From assembly GCF_016724845.1 (NCBI RefSeq), contig NZ_CP068082.1:2170001-2234000 (forward strand): a DNA stretch of 64,000 nt, in the 5' to 3' direction. The position numbers were made by a program, and so were the translations under genes. Under the pieces are notes generated by a model, which saw only the letters and a list, made by a program, of their open reading frames with translations, searched no databases and had not been told where the DNA came from. Source of the DNA: Sphingobacterium spiritivorum. Lineage in GTDB: Bacteria; Bacteroidota; Bacteroidia; Sphingobacteriales; Sphingobacteriaceae. This document shows, piece by piece, positions 35,607-43,449 of this stretch (position 1 is its first letter; every line of letters begins with the position of its first letter).

Positions 35607-36872
35607 ATGGAAAAAAAAACAAAAGGCTCATGGCTAATTCATAATACCAATAAATTGCAAGCAGTTACAAGTCAGGAAGACTTTCCAAAAACATTTATAG
35701 CTGGCAAGGCAGGCATATTACTTTCTTCTATTTCAGCTGATGCTGAAATGAGTTTAAGTAAAGAAAAAATTAACGTCTTAGCTAAAGCTTCTAATATAAA
35801 TACATATTTTGAACTGCCACCTCTATTGGAGGTTTTAGAAAAACAAGGAATAATAGATATAAGTTCTAAAGGGGATATACAAGTGCTAGGTGTGACTTCA
35901 TCTAGTATATTGAACCATACATCAGATATATTTGATACTCTAAATCCTGAAGCTAATGAAATGGCATCAATTGAATTAGCAGAGAGAGCTTCTATATTAC
36001 CTATATTAACCTCTGATATATCGGAAGAAATATCTGATAAATATAAACTCTCTGAATCTAATACTATAAATCTAATCGAACAGGCTGAAATAATAGGTTT
36101 TGTTGATGTAGAAAAAATTTCAGAGGATGAAAAATTACTATTTAATGGAAATCTTTTTAGAAGAGATAATCCGAAGAAAGTCTTAGCAGTAATGGATTCC
36201 CTAAAAGATTTTGAAAAGACTAAATTACTTGAACTAAATGATATGCTTAGATTATCTGCATGTATCCCTGTAGATTTAGTAAAAAAACAACTTGGCAATA
36301 ATCTTTTTGAAAAAGTAACTGCAATAGGATTATATGATATTAGTATCGTTAGTAATAGTACTGAAAATATGGGATATATAACTTTGCCTGCAGCTTTTTC
36401 AAAATATAGTAATTCAATGGTTGATGATGCTTTTGATTTAGCTAAAGCTTTTGTTAGTTCAATTACTTATGGAATGACAAAAAGTTCGTATGTTAGAGGT
36501 AAAATTCAAATGGTAGATAAACTTCTATCGGCTCTTGTTAGAGGTGAGTCTGTTGGCCCTGTAAAAGCAATTGCTGAAGATTATAAAGTTTTAGAATTTA
36601 AAGGTGTTGTCCAAGTTTATCAAGGATCAAAAGGAGGTAGATCTGGGCCAATGTTAAAATTATTAAAGAAAGAAATTGGAGAATTAGCTTTACAGGTAAT
36701 TAGATCTGGTGATGCTAGCGAACATTCCCTTGATTCTTTACCGACAGCGGCTGTTACGTCATTCAAAGGCCCAGAAGCTAATAGAAATATTACTAGGAGA
36801 GAACAATTAGTAACTAATCCAAAATCAACACATGATATGTTATCAATTTTACGAACAGGAGTAAAGTTATGA
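35607..36872 (+). CDS. 421-residue island protein of unknown family, partner of the nuclease
   Basis: No signal peptide or membrane helix; cytoplasmic. The sequence looks like a chain of small helix-rich, winged-helix-like units: about residues 45-105 (LSKEKINVLAKASNINTYFELPPLLEVLEKQGIIDI, then a short beta wing), about 125-190 (LTSDISEEISDKYKLSESNTINLIEQAEIIGFVDV), and about 205-265. The last 100 residues are glycine-rich and look the most constrained (GPVKAIAEDYKVLEFKGVVQV, SGPMLKLLKKEIGELALQVIRSGDASE). There is no helicase, methyltransferase or RT motif. Its stop overlaps the nuclease start (ATGA). Likely a recognition or control subunit; this is inference. Confidence 0.65.
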   Translation: MEKKTKGSWLIHNTNKLQAVTSQEDFPKTFIAGKAGILLSSISADAEMSLSKEKINVLAKASNINTYFELPPLLEVLEKQGIIDISSKGDIQVLGVTSSSILNHTSDIFDTLNPEANEMASIELAERASILPILTSDISEEISDKYKLSESNTINLIEQAEIIGFVDVEKISEDEKLLFNGNLFRRDNPKKVLAVMDSLKDFEKTKLLELNDMLRLSACIPVDLVKKQLGNNLFEKVTAIGLYDISIVSNSTENMGYITLPAAFSKYSNSMVDDAFDLAKAFVSSITYGMTKSSYVRGKIQMVDKLLSALVRGESVGPVKAIAEDYKVLEFKGVVQVYQGSKGGRSGPMLKLLKKEIGELALQVIRSGDASEHSLDSLPTAAVTSFKGPEANRNITRREQLVTNPKSTHDMLSILRTGVKL

Positions 36873-37909
36873 GTGAACAGCAAAAACTAGCCAAAGGTTA
36901 TAACATGGAAGAGCTTTTAAGAAATTATTTTCTTAAATCAGGTTATTTTGTTGTTAGAGGGGTTCAATTTATATATGAAGGATTTGAAGTAACAGATATT
37001 GACTTATGGCTATATTCTAAAACTTCTTCATTAAATCGTGAAATAGTTATAGTCGATTCCAAAAACAAAAAAACTCCACAAGCAATAGAAAGAATATTTT
37101 GGATACAAGGCTTAAAGAATGCTGTAAAAGCTTCAAACGCAGTTATAGCAACAACTGATAGACGACCCGAGGTTAAAAACTTTGGTAAAAAAATGAATGT
37201 AACGGTTTTAGACGGAAATTTCTTGAGTAGAATTACAAAGTCGGAAGATTCTTTTAGCGCAAGATTAACAGATGAAGAATTTATATCATTATTTGTTTCA
37301 TATGATCTAGGCAAGTTAGATGGTGATTGGAAATCTCAAATTACGCAAGCTAAAAACTTGCTTTCCTCAGGATTATCTTTTGATAATTGTAATAGATTAC
37401 TAAATATAGGACATTTTTTTGCTAACCAATCAATTATAAGAGAAAACCAACGTCAGTTAGCTTTAAGGAGTTTGTATTTAACACTTTCTTTTTTTATAAT
37501 TTCAATTGATTATACAATAAGAGAAATCTCATTTCAAGATCAACAAGATAGAACTAAATTATTAAAAGAAGGATTTACATTTGGCTCCAATGGGGAAAAA
37601 GGATTCTCAAATATGCTTAAGATTTCTTTGGGCTTAATTGAAAATAACATAAAAGAAGGAAAAGCTATATCCAGACAGATATCATATAATATTAAAAAGC
37701 AATTTGATGAGTTAAATACAGATATCTTAGCGGAGTATCTTTCAAGAAATGATGTTTCAAATAGCTTATTTAGCACAGCTAAGGAGTTCGAAAATATGGC
37801 TATGAGTAAAAATTTCAAACATCATAACTCCGCATCACTTGAAGCACGAAGTATGTTATTCTGTTTACTTGATTTTTGGAAAATACAAAGATCCTATTTT
37901 ACTAAATAG
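36869..37909 (+). CDS. PD-(D/E)xK-type nuclease of the island module
   Basis: 346 residues. The N-terminal 120 residues fit a restriction-endonuclease-like fold: helix with E14/E15 (YNMEELLRNYF), beta-strand VTDIDLW (D43, D45), then IVIVDSKNKK giving D63-x-K65, followed by a helix (AIERIFWIQGLKNAVKASNA) and strand AVIATTD, the usual order of the core. The remaining 220 residues are helical with no recognised domain. No methyltransferase accompanies it, so it is not a normal type II R-M enzyme. Start overlaps the 421-residue gene by 4 bases. AT-rich. The fold call rests on motif spacing read by eye. Confidence 0.65.
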   Translation: MSEQQKLAKGYNMEELLRNYFLKSGYFVVRGVQFIYEGFEVTDIDLWLYSKTSSLNREIVIVDSKNKKTPQAIERIFWIQGLKNAVKASNAVIATTDRRPEVKNFGKKMNVTVLDGNFLSRITKSEDSFSARLTDEEFISLFVSYDLGKLDGDWKSQITQAKNLLSSGLSFDNCNRLLNIGHFFANQSIIRENQRQLALRSLYLTLSFFIISIDYTIREISFQDQQDRTKLLKEGFTFGSNGEKGFSNMLKISLGLIENNIKEGKAISRQISYNIKKQFDELNTDILAEYLSRNDVSNSLFSTAKEFENMAMSKNFKHHNSASLEARSMLFCLLDFWKIQRSYFTK

Positions 37910-38107
37910 GATTTTCAATTGATAATAATAATTAAGAGAGGGTATTAAAAAATACCCCTCATTATCAAGTGACCACACACTTCAATGTCTAACTAGACAT
38001 CAATCTAAAAACACCCTTCCTCCATCAAACTATAATACCTATCCACACCAATAATTGTGTCTCAAAAAAACATATGGTATATTCAATTAATCTCTAACAC
38101 TCAAAGA

Positions 38108-38141
38108 AACCCTAATAAGTTTCAAGTGATGTGTTAGGGTT
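38108..38141 (+). repeat. inverted repeat abutting the right attachment site
   Basis: AACCCTAA (38108-38115) and TTAGGGTT (38134-38141), whose right arm runs into the att core; nested GAAAC 38106-38110 / GTTTC 38119-38123. Could be a recombinase or excisionase site. Confidence 0.5.
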
Positions 38142-38165
38142 CGAGCCTCAGCGGGGTCACTTTCT
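38139..38165 (+). repeat. right attachment-site repeat of the tRNA-Lys island
   Basis: Perfect 27-base copy of 34187-34213. The 5' part of a tRNA is missing here, so this is a displaced tRNA end and not a tRNA gene. Confidence 0.85.
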
Positions 38166-38203
38166 GAAAAGGCCGTTTTACATTTTCGTAAAGCGGCCTT
38201 TTC
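38166..38203 (+). terminator. displaced original tRNA-Lys terminator
   Basis: GAAAAGGCCG(T)TTTAC, loop ATTTTC, GTAAA(G)CGGCCTTTTC: 16-position stem directly after the right repeat. Confidence 0.75.
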
Positions 38204-38280
38204 AAGTCTATAGAGTTGCAAGTTTATACCCTATATTTATATGACAAATGATGATAAACCCTTTATTGGAATGAGACCTT

Positions 38281-38862
38281 TTATTTCCCTAATCTAAAGC
38301 CAAGTGTTACACCACCTACAAAAGTAAATTCACTTATACCATCATAAAAACTTACTCCGGGACCGATGCCTACATTCATCATGAAACGCTCTCCATAGTT
38401 CCGCTGAATTCCCCACATAGCGCCCACTGCCATAAAGAAATCAGGCACATACACATTGTCACTCTTCAGTATAGACGGACCGCCTGCAGCTACCACTCCG
38501 GCAATATAATTTCCTGAATTATGTGCTACTTTTTTTCCTTTTCTAAGCCTTTTGTTTAAATCGTAATAATATCTGACTTGCACATCAAGCGCAGGACGGA
38601 TGACATAACCCCATTCTGAATCTTCATAATGGTAGTCGTTAATTGTTATGGATGAACTTCTGTATAAAACTCCTCCTGCTATGGGGCCTGATAAACGTAA
38701 TGTAGTTTTTTTTCCAATACCCTTTTCGTACGAAAGATTGGTTAGTAAATTATAAGCAAATTGGTGATGCTCTACCTGAGCTTCAACATCCGTATTTGTT
38801 TGCGCAAAAGACATACCAGCGAAAGCTATCGCCATAAGTGTTGTAATAAAAAATTTTTTCAT
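38281..38862 (-). CDS. outer-membrane beta-barrel-like protein
   Basis: 193 residues: signal peptide (ends SFAQ), then alternating polar/apolar strands with Gly/Tyr turns and a final strand (FVGGVTLGFRLGK), typical of small Bacteroidota porin-like barrels. No specific family. First gene to the right of the island; base composition is back to that of the core. Confidence 0.7.
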   Translation of the reverse strand: MKKFFITTLMAIAFAGMSFAQTNTDVEAQVEHHQFAYNLLTNLSYEKGIGKKTTLRLSGPIAGGVLYRSSSITINDYHYEDSEWGYVIRPALDVQVRYYYDLNKRLRKGKKVAHNSGNYIAGVVAAGGPSILKSDNVYVPDFFMAVGAMWGIQRNYGERFMMNVGIGPGVSFYDGISEFTFVGGVTLGFRLGK

Positions 38863-38968
38863 TGATGGTTAATAATTTGATGTCGCAAAGATATAAAAAT
38901 TGATAATGATTGAAATATTCCGGCACACATACCTCCGGTTTGGATCTGTTTCTCCGGATAAAAACGCC

Positions 38969-39418
38969 CTATTTCCAGGGATGAAAATCCTCCCTGTTAT
39001 TTAAATCAAATTTTGCAGAATCTTTGAACGGACTGCCTTCAGATATTGAAGCCCATTTGTAAGAATATGTCCCGATTAATGATTTGTAATTGTCAGATGC
39101 GCCAATGACTTGAACCAGAATCGTATAATCTCCGGAAGGGACGGCCTTTGTAAAGTCTTTCGTCGCATACTTTACGTACTTAGGCATGTCAGAAAAAATA
39201 TGATACACTGTATTCTTGTTTATCTCTTTTGGAAAATCCTTAATAGGAATAACAGCTATATCACAAAATATATACCCATCTCCGGTTATGACTTTATCTC
39301 CGTTAGTTAAAGTCGCCACAATGTCGATCATACCATGCGGAGGTGAAGCTTCATTTTTGGAGCAAGAGGAAAAAGTCGTTAATAATGCCAGAATAAGGAT
39401 GGTGTAGTAGTTTTTCAT
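38969..39418 (-). CDS. lipoprotein of unknown function
   Basis: 149 residues with lipobox TFSSC near residue 19. The mature part looks like a single beta-sandwich (GMIDIVATLTNGDKVITGDGYIF..., PSGDYTILVQVIG). No family recognised. Divergent from a small interrupted lipoprotein gene 99 bases away. Confidence 0.65.
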   Translation of the reverse strand: MKNYYTILILALLTTFSSCSKNEASPPHGMIDIVATLTNGDKVITGDGYIFCDIAVIPIKDFPKEINKNTVYHIFSDMPKYVKYATKDFTKAVPSGDYTILVQVIGASDNYKSLIGTYSYKWASISEGSPFKDSAKFDLNNREDFHPWK

Positions 39419-39517
39419 AATTTATAGTTAAGGAGTAAATATATAAAAAATTCAAAAGTTAACCTCTTTACGGGAACCCCTTTTTTCAGGTTCTGGGCAG
39501 GCCGTATTTTCGTGCCT

Positions 39518-39721
39518 ATGAAAAAGATAGTATTAATTTTGGTTGTTTTAAGTTCATTATTGGCATGTACAAAATCTGAGGTAGAAAATCTTTCAACTGG
39601 TGCTAGAGGTTTTACCTAGAACGGAAACAGATTGTACGATGGCCCCAAGGGCGGATGTTATTATAAAAACTCCAATGGCAATAAGATGTACGTAGATCGA
39701 AGCTATTGCAATTGCAAATAA
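39518..39721 (+). pseudogene. small lipoprotein gene interrupted by an in-frame TAG
   Basis: 67 sense codons: MKKIVLILVVLSSLLAC is a good lipoprotein signal, then TKSEVENLSTGARGFT, TAG at codon 34, then NGNRLYDGPKGGCYY and NGNKMYVDRSYCNCK. The second half has the G-P-x-G-G-C-Y-Y...Y-V-D-R-x-x-C pattern of a small domain common in Bacteroidota secreted proteins, so it was coding until recently. A perfect terminator follows. A single substitution would restore it. Confidence 0.65.
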
Positions 39722-39724
39722 ACT

Positions 39725-39758
39725 AAAAGCCTTCAACCTAAATTGGTTGAAGGCTTTT
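39725..39758 (+). terminator. terminator of the interrupted lipoprotein gene
   Basis: AAAAGCCTTCAACC / GGTTGAAGGCTTTT, 14-bp perfect stem, 6-base loop. Confidence 0.85.
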
Positions 39759-39896
39759 ATATTTAAAACTTATATCCGACTGATATGCCAAAGCCTTTGT
39801 TTTTGCATTCTCCTTTAGGCTTGTAAGAGCCCCATTTCGGTTCCAGATTGGCCATACCCCATTCTGCGTTCAGCTGGAATGTATAGGTATTGAAAA
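39753..39896 (-). repeat. 144-bp duplicate of an outer-membrane gene 3' end (copy A)
   Basis: Matches 42744-42887 at all but 4 of 144 positions, same orientation. The reading frame of the last 44 or so residues is intact to the stop at 39763. Three differences are synonymous and one changes Arg to Cys (GE-R/C-KNKGFG). The rest of the gene is missing: a truncated pseudogene copy. Confidence 0.85.
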
Positions 39897-39998
39897 AAAT
39901 TAATTTTCATTTTTTATTGAGCCTAATACCTTTTGACCTTCATTTGCAATCGTTGGTAAAATCTTTAAAGGCTCGTAAATGTATCTTTTATTTAATTA

Positions 39999-40286
39999 TC
40001 AGGCATCTATAGGACCCATTTCTCCACAAGGAGGGGGGGCATTTTCCCGAAAGTCGCACATATTCAATGCTTCATTGTATATAAGACCTGTAGGGCAAAA
40101 AGAGAGAATAGTTTCTGATGTATAATCTTCCTGACAAATATAGAATCCGGGGCAATATAGGGGGTGCGGATAAGTTCCTGCTAATTTTCTTTTGCAAAAA
40201 TCAATATCCATTTCAACTGAAATTTGACTGGAAAGTGTAGATGTGAAACATAGACACATCGTAATTAAAGATAATAATGTTTTCAT
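39999..40286 (-). CDS. secreted single-domain peritrophin-A/CBM14-like protein (1)
   Basis: 95 residues: signal peptide, then one cysteine-rich domain with C31, C45, C51, C64, C77, C87. The spacing 13-5-12-12-9 and the conserved residues (YPHPLYC, GFYIC, FCPTGLIYN, MCDF) match the peritrophin-A (CBM14) chitin-binding consensus C-x(13-20)-C-x(5-6)-C-x(9-19)-C-x(10-14)-C-x(4-14)-C. That family is typical of arthropods and baculoviruses. Last gene of a likely three-gene operon. Binding to chitin is inferred from the family. Confidence 0.75.
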   Translation of the reverse strand: MKTLLSLITMCLCFTSTLSSQISVEMDIDFCKRKLAGTYPHPLYCPGFYICQEDYTSETILSFCPTGLIYNEALNMCDFRENAPPPCGEMGPIDA

Positions 40287-40307
40287 AATATTAAAATTTT
40301 AGTGAAA

Positions 40308-40565
40308 TTATTTATCAAATTCTGCACAAGGTTTTTTCAGGAATTCAGGTCTCTCACACACGTCATAATCCGGATCGTATAATAGTCCTTCAGGACACAT
40401 TAATACTGATGTTCTTTTTGAAATACACAAATAGTATGCTCTGCAATGTGTAGGGTGAGCATATCCTCCATCCTCTTTATTTTCACAAAAATTAGGATCA
40501 ACTGGAATTGCAGATACAGCAATGGTTAGAAAAAAACTGATCAAAATTAAAGATAACTTTTTCAT
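40308..40565 (-). CDS. secreted single-domain peritrophin-A/CBM14-like protein (2)
   Basis: 85 residues: signal peptide (ends VSA), then C27, C41, C47, C57, C70, C80 with spacing 13-5-9-12-9 and motifs YAHPTHC, AYYLC, MCPEGLLYD. A diverged paralogue of the next gene downstream, 21 bases away. Three disulfides are expected in the periplasm or outside. No enzyme domain is attached, which for this fold suggests a stand-alone binding protein. Confidence 0.75.
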   Translation of the reverse strand: MKKLSLILISFFLTIAVSAIPVDPNFCENKEDGGYAHPTHCRAYYLCISKRTSVLMCPEGLLYDPDYDVCERPEFLKKPCAEFDK

Positions 40566-40584
40566 AATTTATAAAGTTAGAGTG

Positions 40585-41631
40585 TTAATTGATTAATATT
40601 CTGAGATTATGATGACCTATATTGCTTTTAATATTTATAGTTTTATCAAAGTTTTTGGTGTTTTCTACTATTTTAACATACATAAAAACAGAGCTTTTTG
40701 GAAGAATTTGTTGTTTTGGAAGCTCAATTGTATAGCAAGAACAATCGACAGTAACATTTTTTAGTTGTATGATTTCATTAAAATAGTTCGTTAGTCTAAT
40801 TTTAACGACATTGTTTTTTAGATCTCTTTTATTAATTATATAGGAGCACCCATCAATGCCAAAACAAAAGTTTTTAATTTCATTTTTTTTATTATTTCTG
40901 AATCTTAGAAGATCAACTTTAAATTGATCATACAAGGCTGAGTCTAGATTTGAAAATTCCGTTTTTTCAGCAAATGAAGCATATTCTGATGATTTTATCG
41001 AATCGCCTTTTTCATAATAATACTTTGAAAGTAAATAGTTTTTGTAGAAATAATTAATACTATCCTTTGATAGGATCTGTGAAATTAAATTCGAGTAGTT
41101 CTGTATAGTATCAAATTTTCGTAAATGAAAAATGTCGTTTATATATTCGGTCTTCTGATCAGGTGATAACTTTAAATCTTTAAACATGTTTTTTGAGGAA
41201 GTTATCCATACGTTTTTATTTTTTTCAAAATAATCAATGTGGGATTGAAATATATCCATTCTCCCGGAAGAAATAAGTCCTTTAAATTCTCCCTTGTTAT
41301 TAAAAAACAAAATATTGGGAAAAGACATTTGACGAAGAATTGCATTAACATATTTATTTCTTTTATCTCTTTCTGATATTGAATAAATAGAGACTGGATA
41401 TTTAAATTCGGCGTGATTGTTCTTATTTAGAGAATCGACTAGTATTTTGACTTTTCTTTTAAATGGGATACAGATTTCGCAATCAGATGATGACATGATA
41501 ATTATTTTGTTGGAAATTTTATCTTGCATTATTTCGTCCAACGACATTAGTTCGTTTAAATTAAGTTTAATCTCATTCTTTTTGCATGAGAAAAGACTGC
41601 AGATTAATAATATTATTAGTATTTTTCTCAT
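40585..41631 (-). CDS. lipoprotein with thioredoxin-like and DUF1573-like parts
   Basis: Started at ATG 41631, which gives a lipobox (SLFSC, C16). A thioredoxin-like part follows with C51-E-I-C54 in a position like the redox motif, and FPNILFFNNKGE as the cis-Pro strand. The middle is helical and Tyr/Lys-rich; the C-terminal 90 residues (VTVDCSCYTIELPKQQILPKSSVFMYVKI) resemble DUF1573. Strongly AT-rich. It lies 19 bases before the two peritrophin-like genes, each needing three disulfides, so a redox or thiol role for them is conceivable but unproven. Confidence 0.6.
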   Translation of the reverse strand: MRKILIILLICSLFSCKKNEIKLNLNELMSLDEIMQDKISNKIIIMSSSDCEICIPFKRKVKILVDSLNKNNHAEFKYPVSIYSISERDKRNKYVNAILRQMSFPNILFFNNKGEFKGLISSGRMDIFQSHIDYFEKNKNVWITSSKNMFKDLKLSPDQKTEYINDIFHLRKFDTIQNYSNLISQILSKDSINYFYKNYLLSKYYYEKGDSIKSSEYASFAEKTEFSNLDSALYDQFKVDLLRFRNNKKNEIKNFCFGIDGCSYIINKRDLKNNVVKIRLTNYFNEIIQLKNVTVDCSCYTIELPKQQILPKSSVFMYVKIVENTKNFDKTINIKSNIGHHNLRILIN

Positions 41632-41820
41632 AAAGTGTTGGTTATCATTTAAAAATATAATTTTCAAATATATAGATGTTTTTGAAATTTTATTTAAAAT
41701 GAAGAAATTTTTTATTAAACTTTTTTCAAAACCTAATGTCTAAAGGATTATAAGGATTCGAAATCTTTAAAATTCGTACTTCTCATGCTTTGAAAGAGAC
41801 TAATTATTTATATTCTAATT

Positions 41821-42525
41821 ATGCAAAATCTCAGTTTTAAAATTTGTGTTAAGAATAAGCTAACTTGCTTGGTGTTACGGTTAATTCTTGTCTTTATTGT
41901 TCCCGCATCTATCTGCAAAGGCCAGATTATAGTAGATGGAAAATTAAATGATTGGAATAAGAGTTCATTTAGTTTTGATTCCAATAATACACTTTATTAT
42001 GCTATTGCAAAGGATGTACACAATTTATACATAGCAATTAAGAAGGATGAAAAACTAATCAAAGTAACTGCAAGTAAAACAATCGGTGGAATTCAACTCT
42101 TTATTAACGGACAAGGTGAAAGAGATACAATAAATGCTTTAAATATTGGTTATCCGGTAGGAAGCTCAAGTAAACTGGATTTTGATCAGTTTTTTCTAAA
42201 TAATGCTGGTGATTTAAAAAAACCGAGGCTACACTCCATATATAATGACTTCGGAATAACAGTAGCAGTTCAGGCAACTTTTGACAATGAATTTTTAAAA
42301 ACGTATTCATGTGAATATAGAATTCCTATTGAATCCATAAATCCCAGAGGAAAGGAAATCTGGATTTGCTTCATGCTGAAAGGTTTGAGGTGGAAAGGAA
42401 AAGGGCCTTCTCCCTACGGTATGGGGACTATTGTATCAATATCAAAAGATTTGAATAAAGATGATGTTTATGATGCAATGGATTGGTCCTATACATGGAT
42501 TAAGGTTGATCTATCTAAGCTATAA
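41821..42525 (+). CDS. exported CBM9/DOMON-like protein
   Basis: 234 residues; signal peptide ends about residue 34, then IIVDGKLNDWNKSSF, the usual opening of a CBM9-like (DOMON-type) domain, followed by LYYAIAKDVHNLYIAIKKDEKLI, GIQLFINGQGE and EYRIPIESI. This fold binds sugars or haem in other proteins. AT-rich, divergent from the thioredoxin-like lipoprotein. Confidence 0.65.
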   Translation: MQNLSFKICVKNKLTCLVLRLILVFIVPASICKGQIIVDGKLNDWNKSSFSFDSNNTLYYAIAKDVHNLYIAIKKDEKLIKVTASKTIGGIQLFINGQGERDTINALNIGYPVGSSSKLDFDQFFLNNAGDLKKPRLHSIYNDFGITVAVQATFDNEFLKTYSCEYRIPIESINPRGKEIWICFMLKGLRWKGKGPSPYGMGTIVSISKDLNKDDVYDAMDWSYTWIKVDLSKL

Positions 42526-42633
42526 TAATTGACAAAGAATTTTAAACTGCTATTTTGAGCATTCTTATCTGGGTATGATAATAGTCTGTAAGACGGTATA
42601 AAAACCTGCTTATTCTAATAACAAAGTATTTTC

Positions 42634-42666
42634 GTTCAGGATCTGTTATACTAACAGATCCTGAAC
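42634..42666 (+). terminator. strong terminator-like hairpin
   Basis: GTTCAGGATCTGTTA, TAC, TAACAGATCCTGAAC: 15-bp perfect stem followed by a T-rich run; serves the CBM9-like gene. Confidence 0.8.
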
Positions 42667-42743
42667 TTAGTTTCTTTTATAATGATAGATAAGAGGGCTT
42701 GATTCCTGTTTTGCAGATGAGACGAAGGGTTAAGCTCTAAGCA

Positions 42744-42887
42744 GCTTTTATATTTAAAACTTATATCCGACTGATATGCCAAAGCCTTTGTTTTTGCGTT
42801 CTCCTTTAGGCTTGTATGAGCCCCATTTCGGTTCCAGATTGGCCATACCCCATTCCGCATTCAGCTGGAATGTATAGGTATTGAAAA
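42744..42887 (-). repeat. 144-bp duplicate, copy B (inside the intact gene)
   Basis: Partner of 39753-39896; covers the last 44 or so codons of the outer-membrane protein gene and 10 bases after its stop. Confidence 0.85.
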
Positions 42888-43449
42888 GATCATATCCTAT
42901 AACCGCACTTGTGCCGTAATCCCAGGGTTTACCGTAGATATAAGTGCCATAATCGGTAGCAGAGTCATCATTTTTAAATTTTATATCACCTTTATTGTCG
43001 ATCATAATATCCCCTATCAATACGGATTCGTCAGCTTTCCATTTCCCTCCCGTGCCGTAGGCAAGATAAGGGCCTACTCCCAGGATAAGACTTCCCGGTC
43101 CAACCTTTGGTTTGTAAAGAATATGCAGAGGAAGTTCGATATAAGATACATTTGCATTAAATCCTTTGCTGAAACCTATAGATCCGGCATCGGCTTTATA
43201 CCCTTTCCCGGAATAGAGGAGAGAAGGCTGTACATAAAAGTCACTTATGACAGGAATATCTGCGCTGATGCCGATGGAGAAGCGTGTGACGTATTCGGTT
43301 TCAAGTTCAATTTCCTGTTCATTCGTGGCATTGAGTGCGGTAAAATTAACTCCTGCTCTGGCTCCCCATTTGATCTGTGCCTGTAAACTATTTGTAAAAG
43401 AGATAATCATTAATGACAATGCTGCTGCATAAAGTTTGAAGATGTTCAT
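42754..43449 (-). CDS. outer-membrane beta-barrel protein (PorT-like fold)
   Basis: 231 residues: signal peptide (ends LQAQ), then IKWGARAGVNFTALNA, SPxLLYSGKGYK-type strands and the terminal strand GFGISVGYKF ending in Phe, all as in the outer-membrane beta-barrel family of Bacteroidota. Function unknown. The end of this gene exists as a second truncated copy 3 kb to the left. Confidence 0.8.
   Translation of the reverse strand: MNIFKLYAAALSLMIISFTNSLQAQIKWGARAGVNFTALNATNEQEIELETEYVTRFSIGISADIPVISDFYVQPSLLYSGKGYKADAGSIGFSKGFNANVSYIELPLHILYKPKVGPGSLILGVGPYLAYGTGGKWKADESVLIGDIMIDNKGDIKFKNDDSATDYGTYIYGKPWDYGTSAVIGYDLFNTYTFQLNAEWGMANLEPKWGSYKPKGERKNKGFGISVGYKF

Larger units (their letters stand above)
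34187..38165 (+). mobile_element. AT-rich genomic island in tRNA-Lys without its own integrase
   Basis: About 3.95 kb flanked by 27-bp perfect direct repeats, the left one completing tRNA-Lys, the right one a displaced 3' end followed by what must be the original tRNA terminator. It contains three genes (membrane protein, 421-residue protein, nuclease) and a structured non-coding stretch, all visibly more AT-rich than the flanks. No integrase, excisionase or phage structural gene is present; it is either a decayed element or one mobilised in trans. Confidence 0.8.

Noticed and set aside
35672..36298. 208-codon minus-strand frame inside the 421-residue gene
   Set aside because: Ser/Ile/Phe-rich mirror of AT-rich coding sequence; the plus-strand frame has the ATGA coupling and helical pattern.
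35607..37909. Restriction-modification or toxin-antitoxin operon
   Set aside because: No methyltransferase motif and no small antitoxin; sizes do not fit.
38139..38165. A second tRNA-Lys gene
   Set aside because: Only the 3' end is present; no D arm or anticodon arm upstream.
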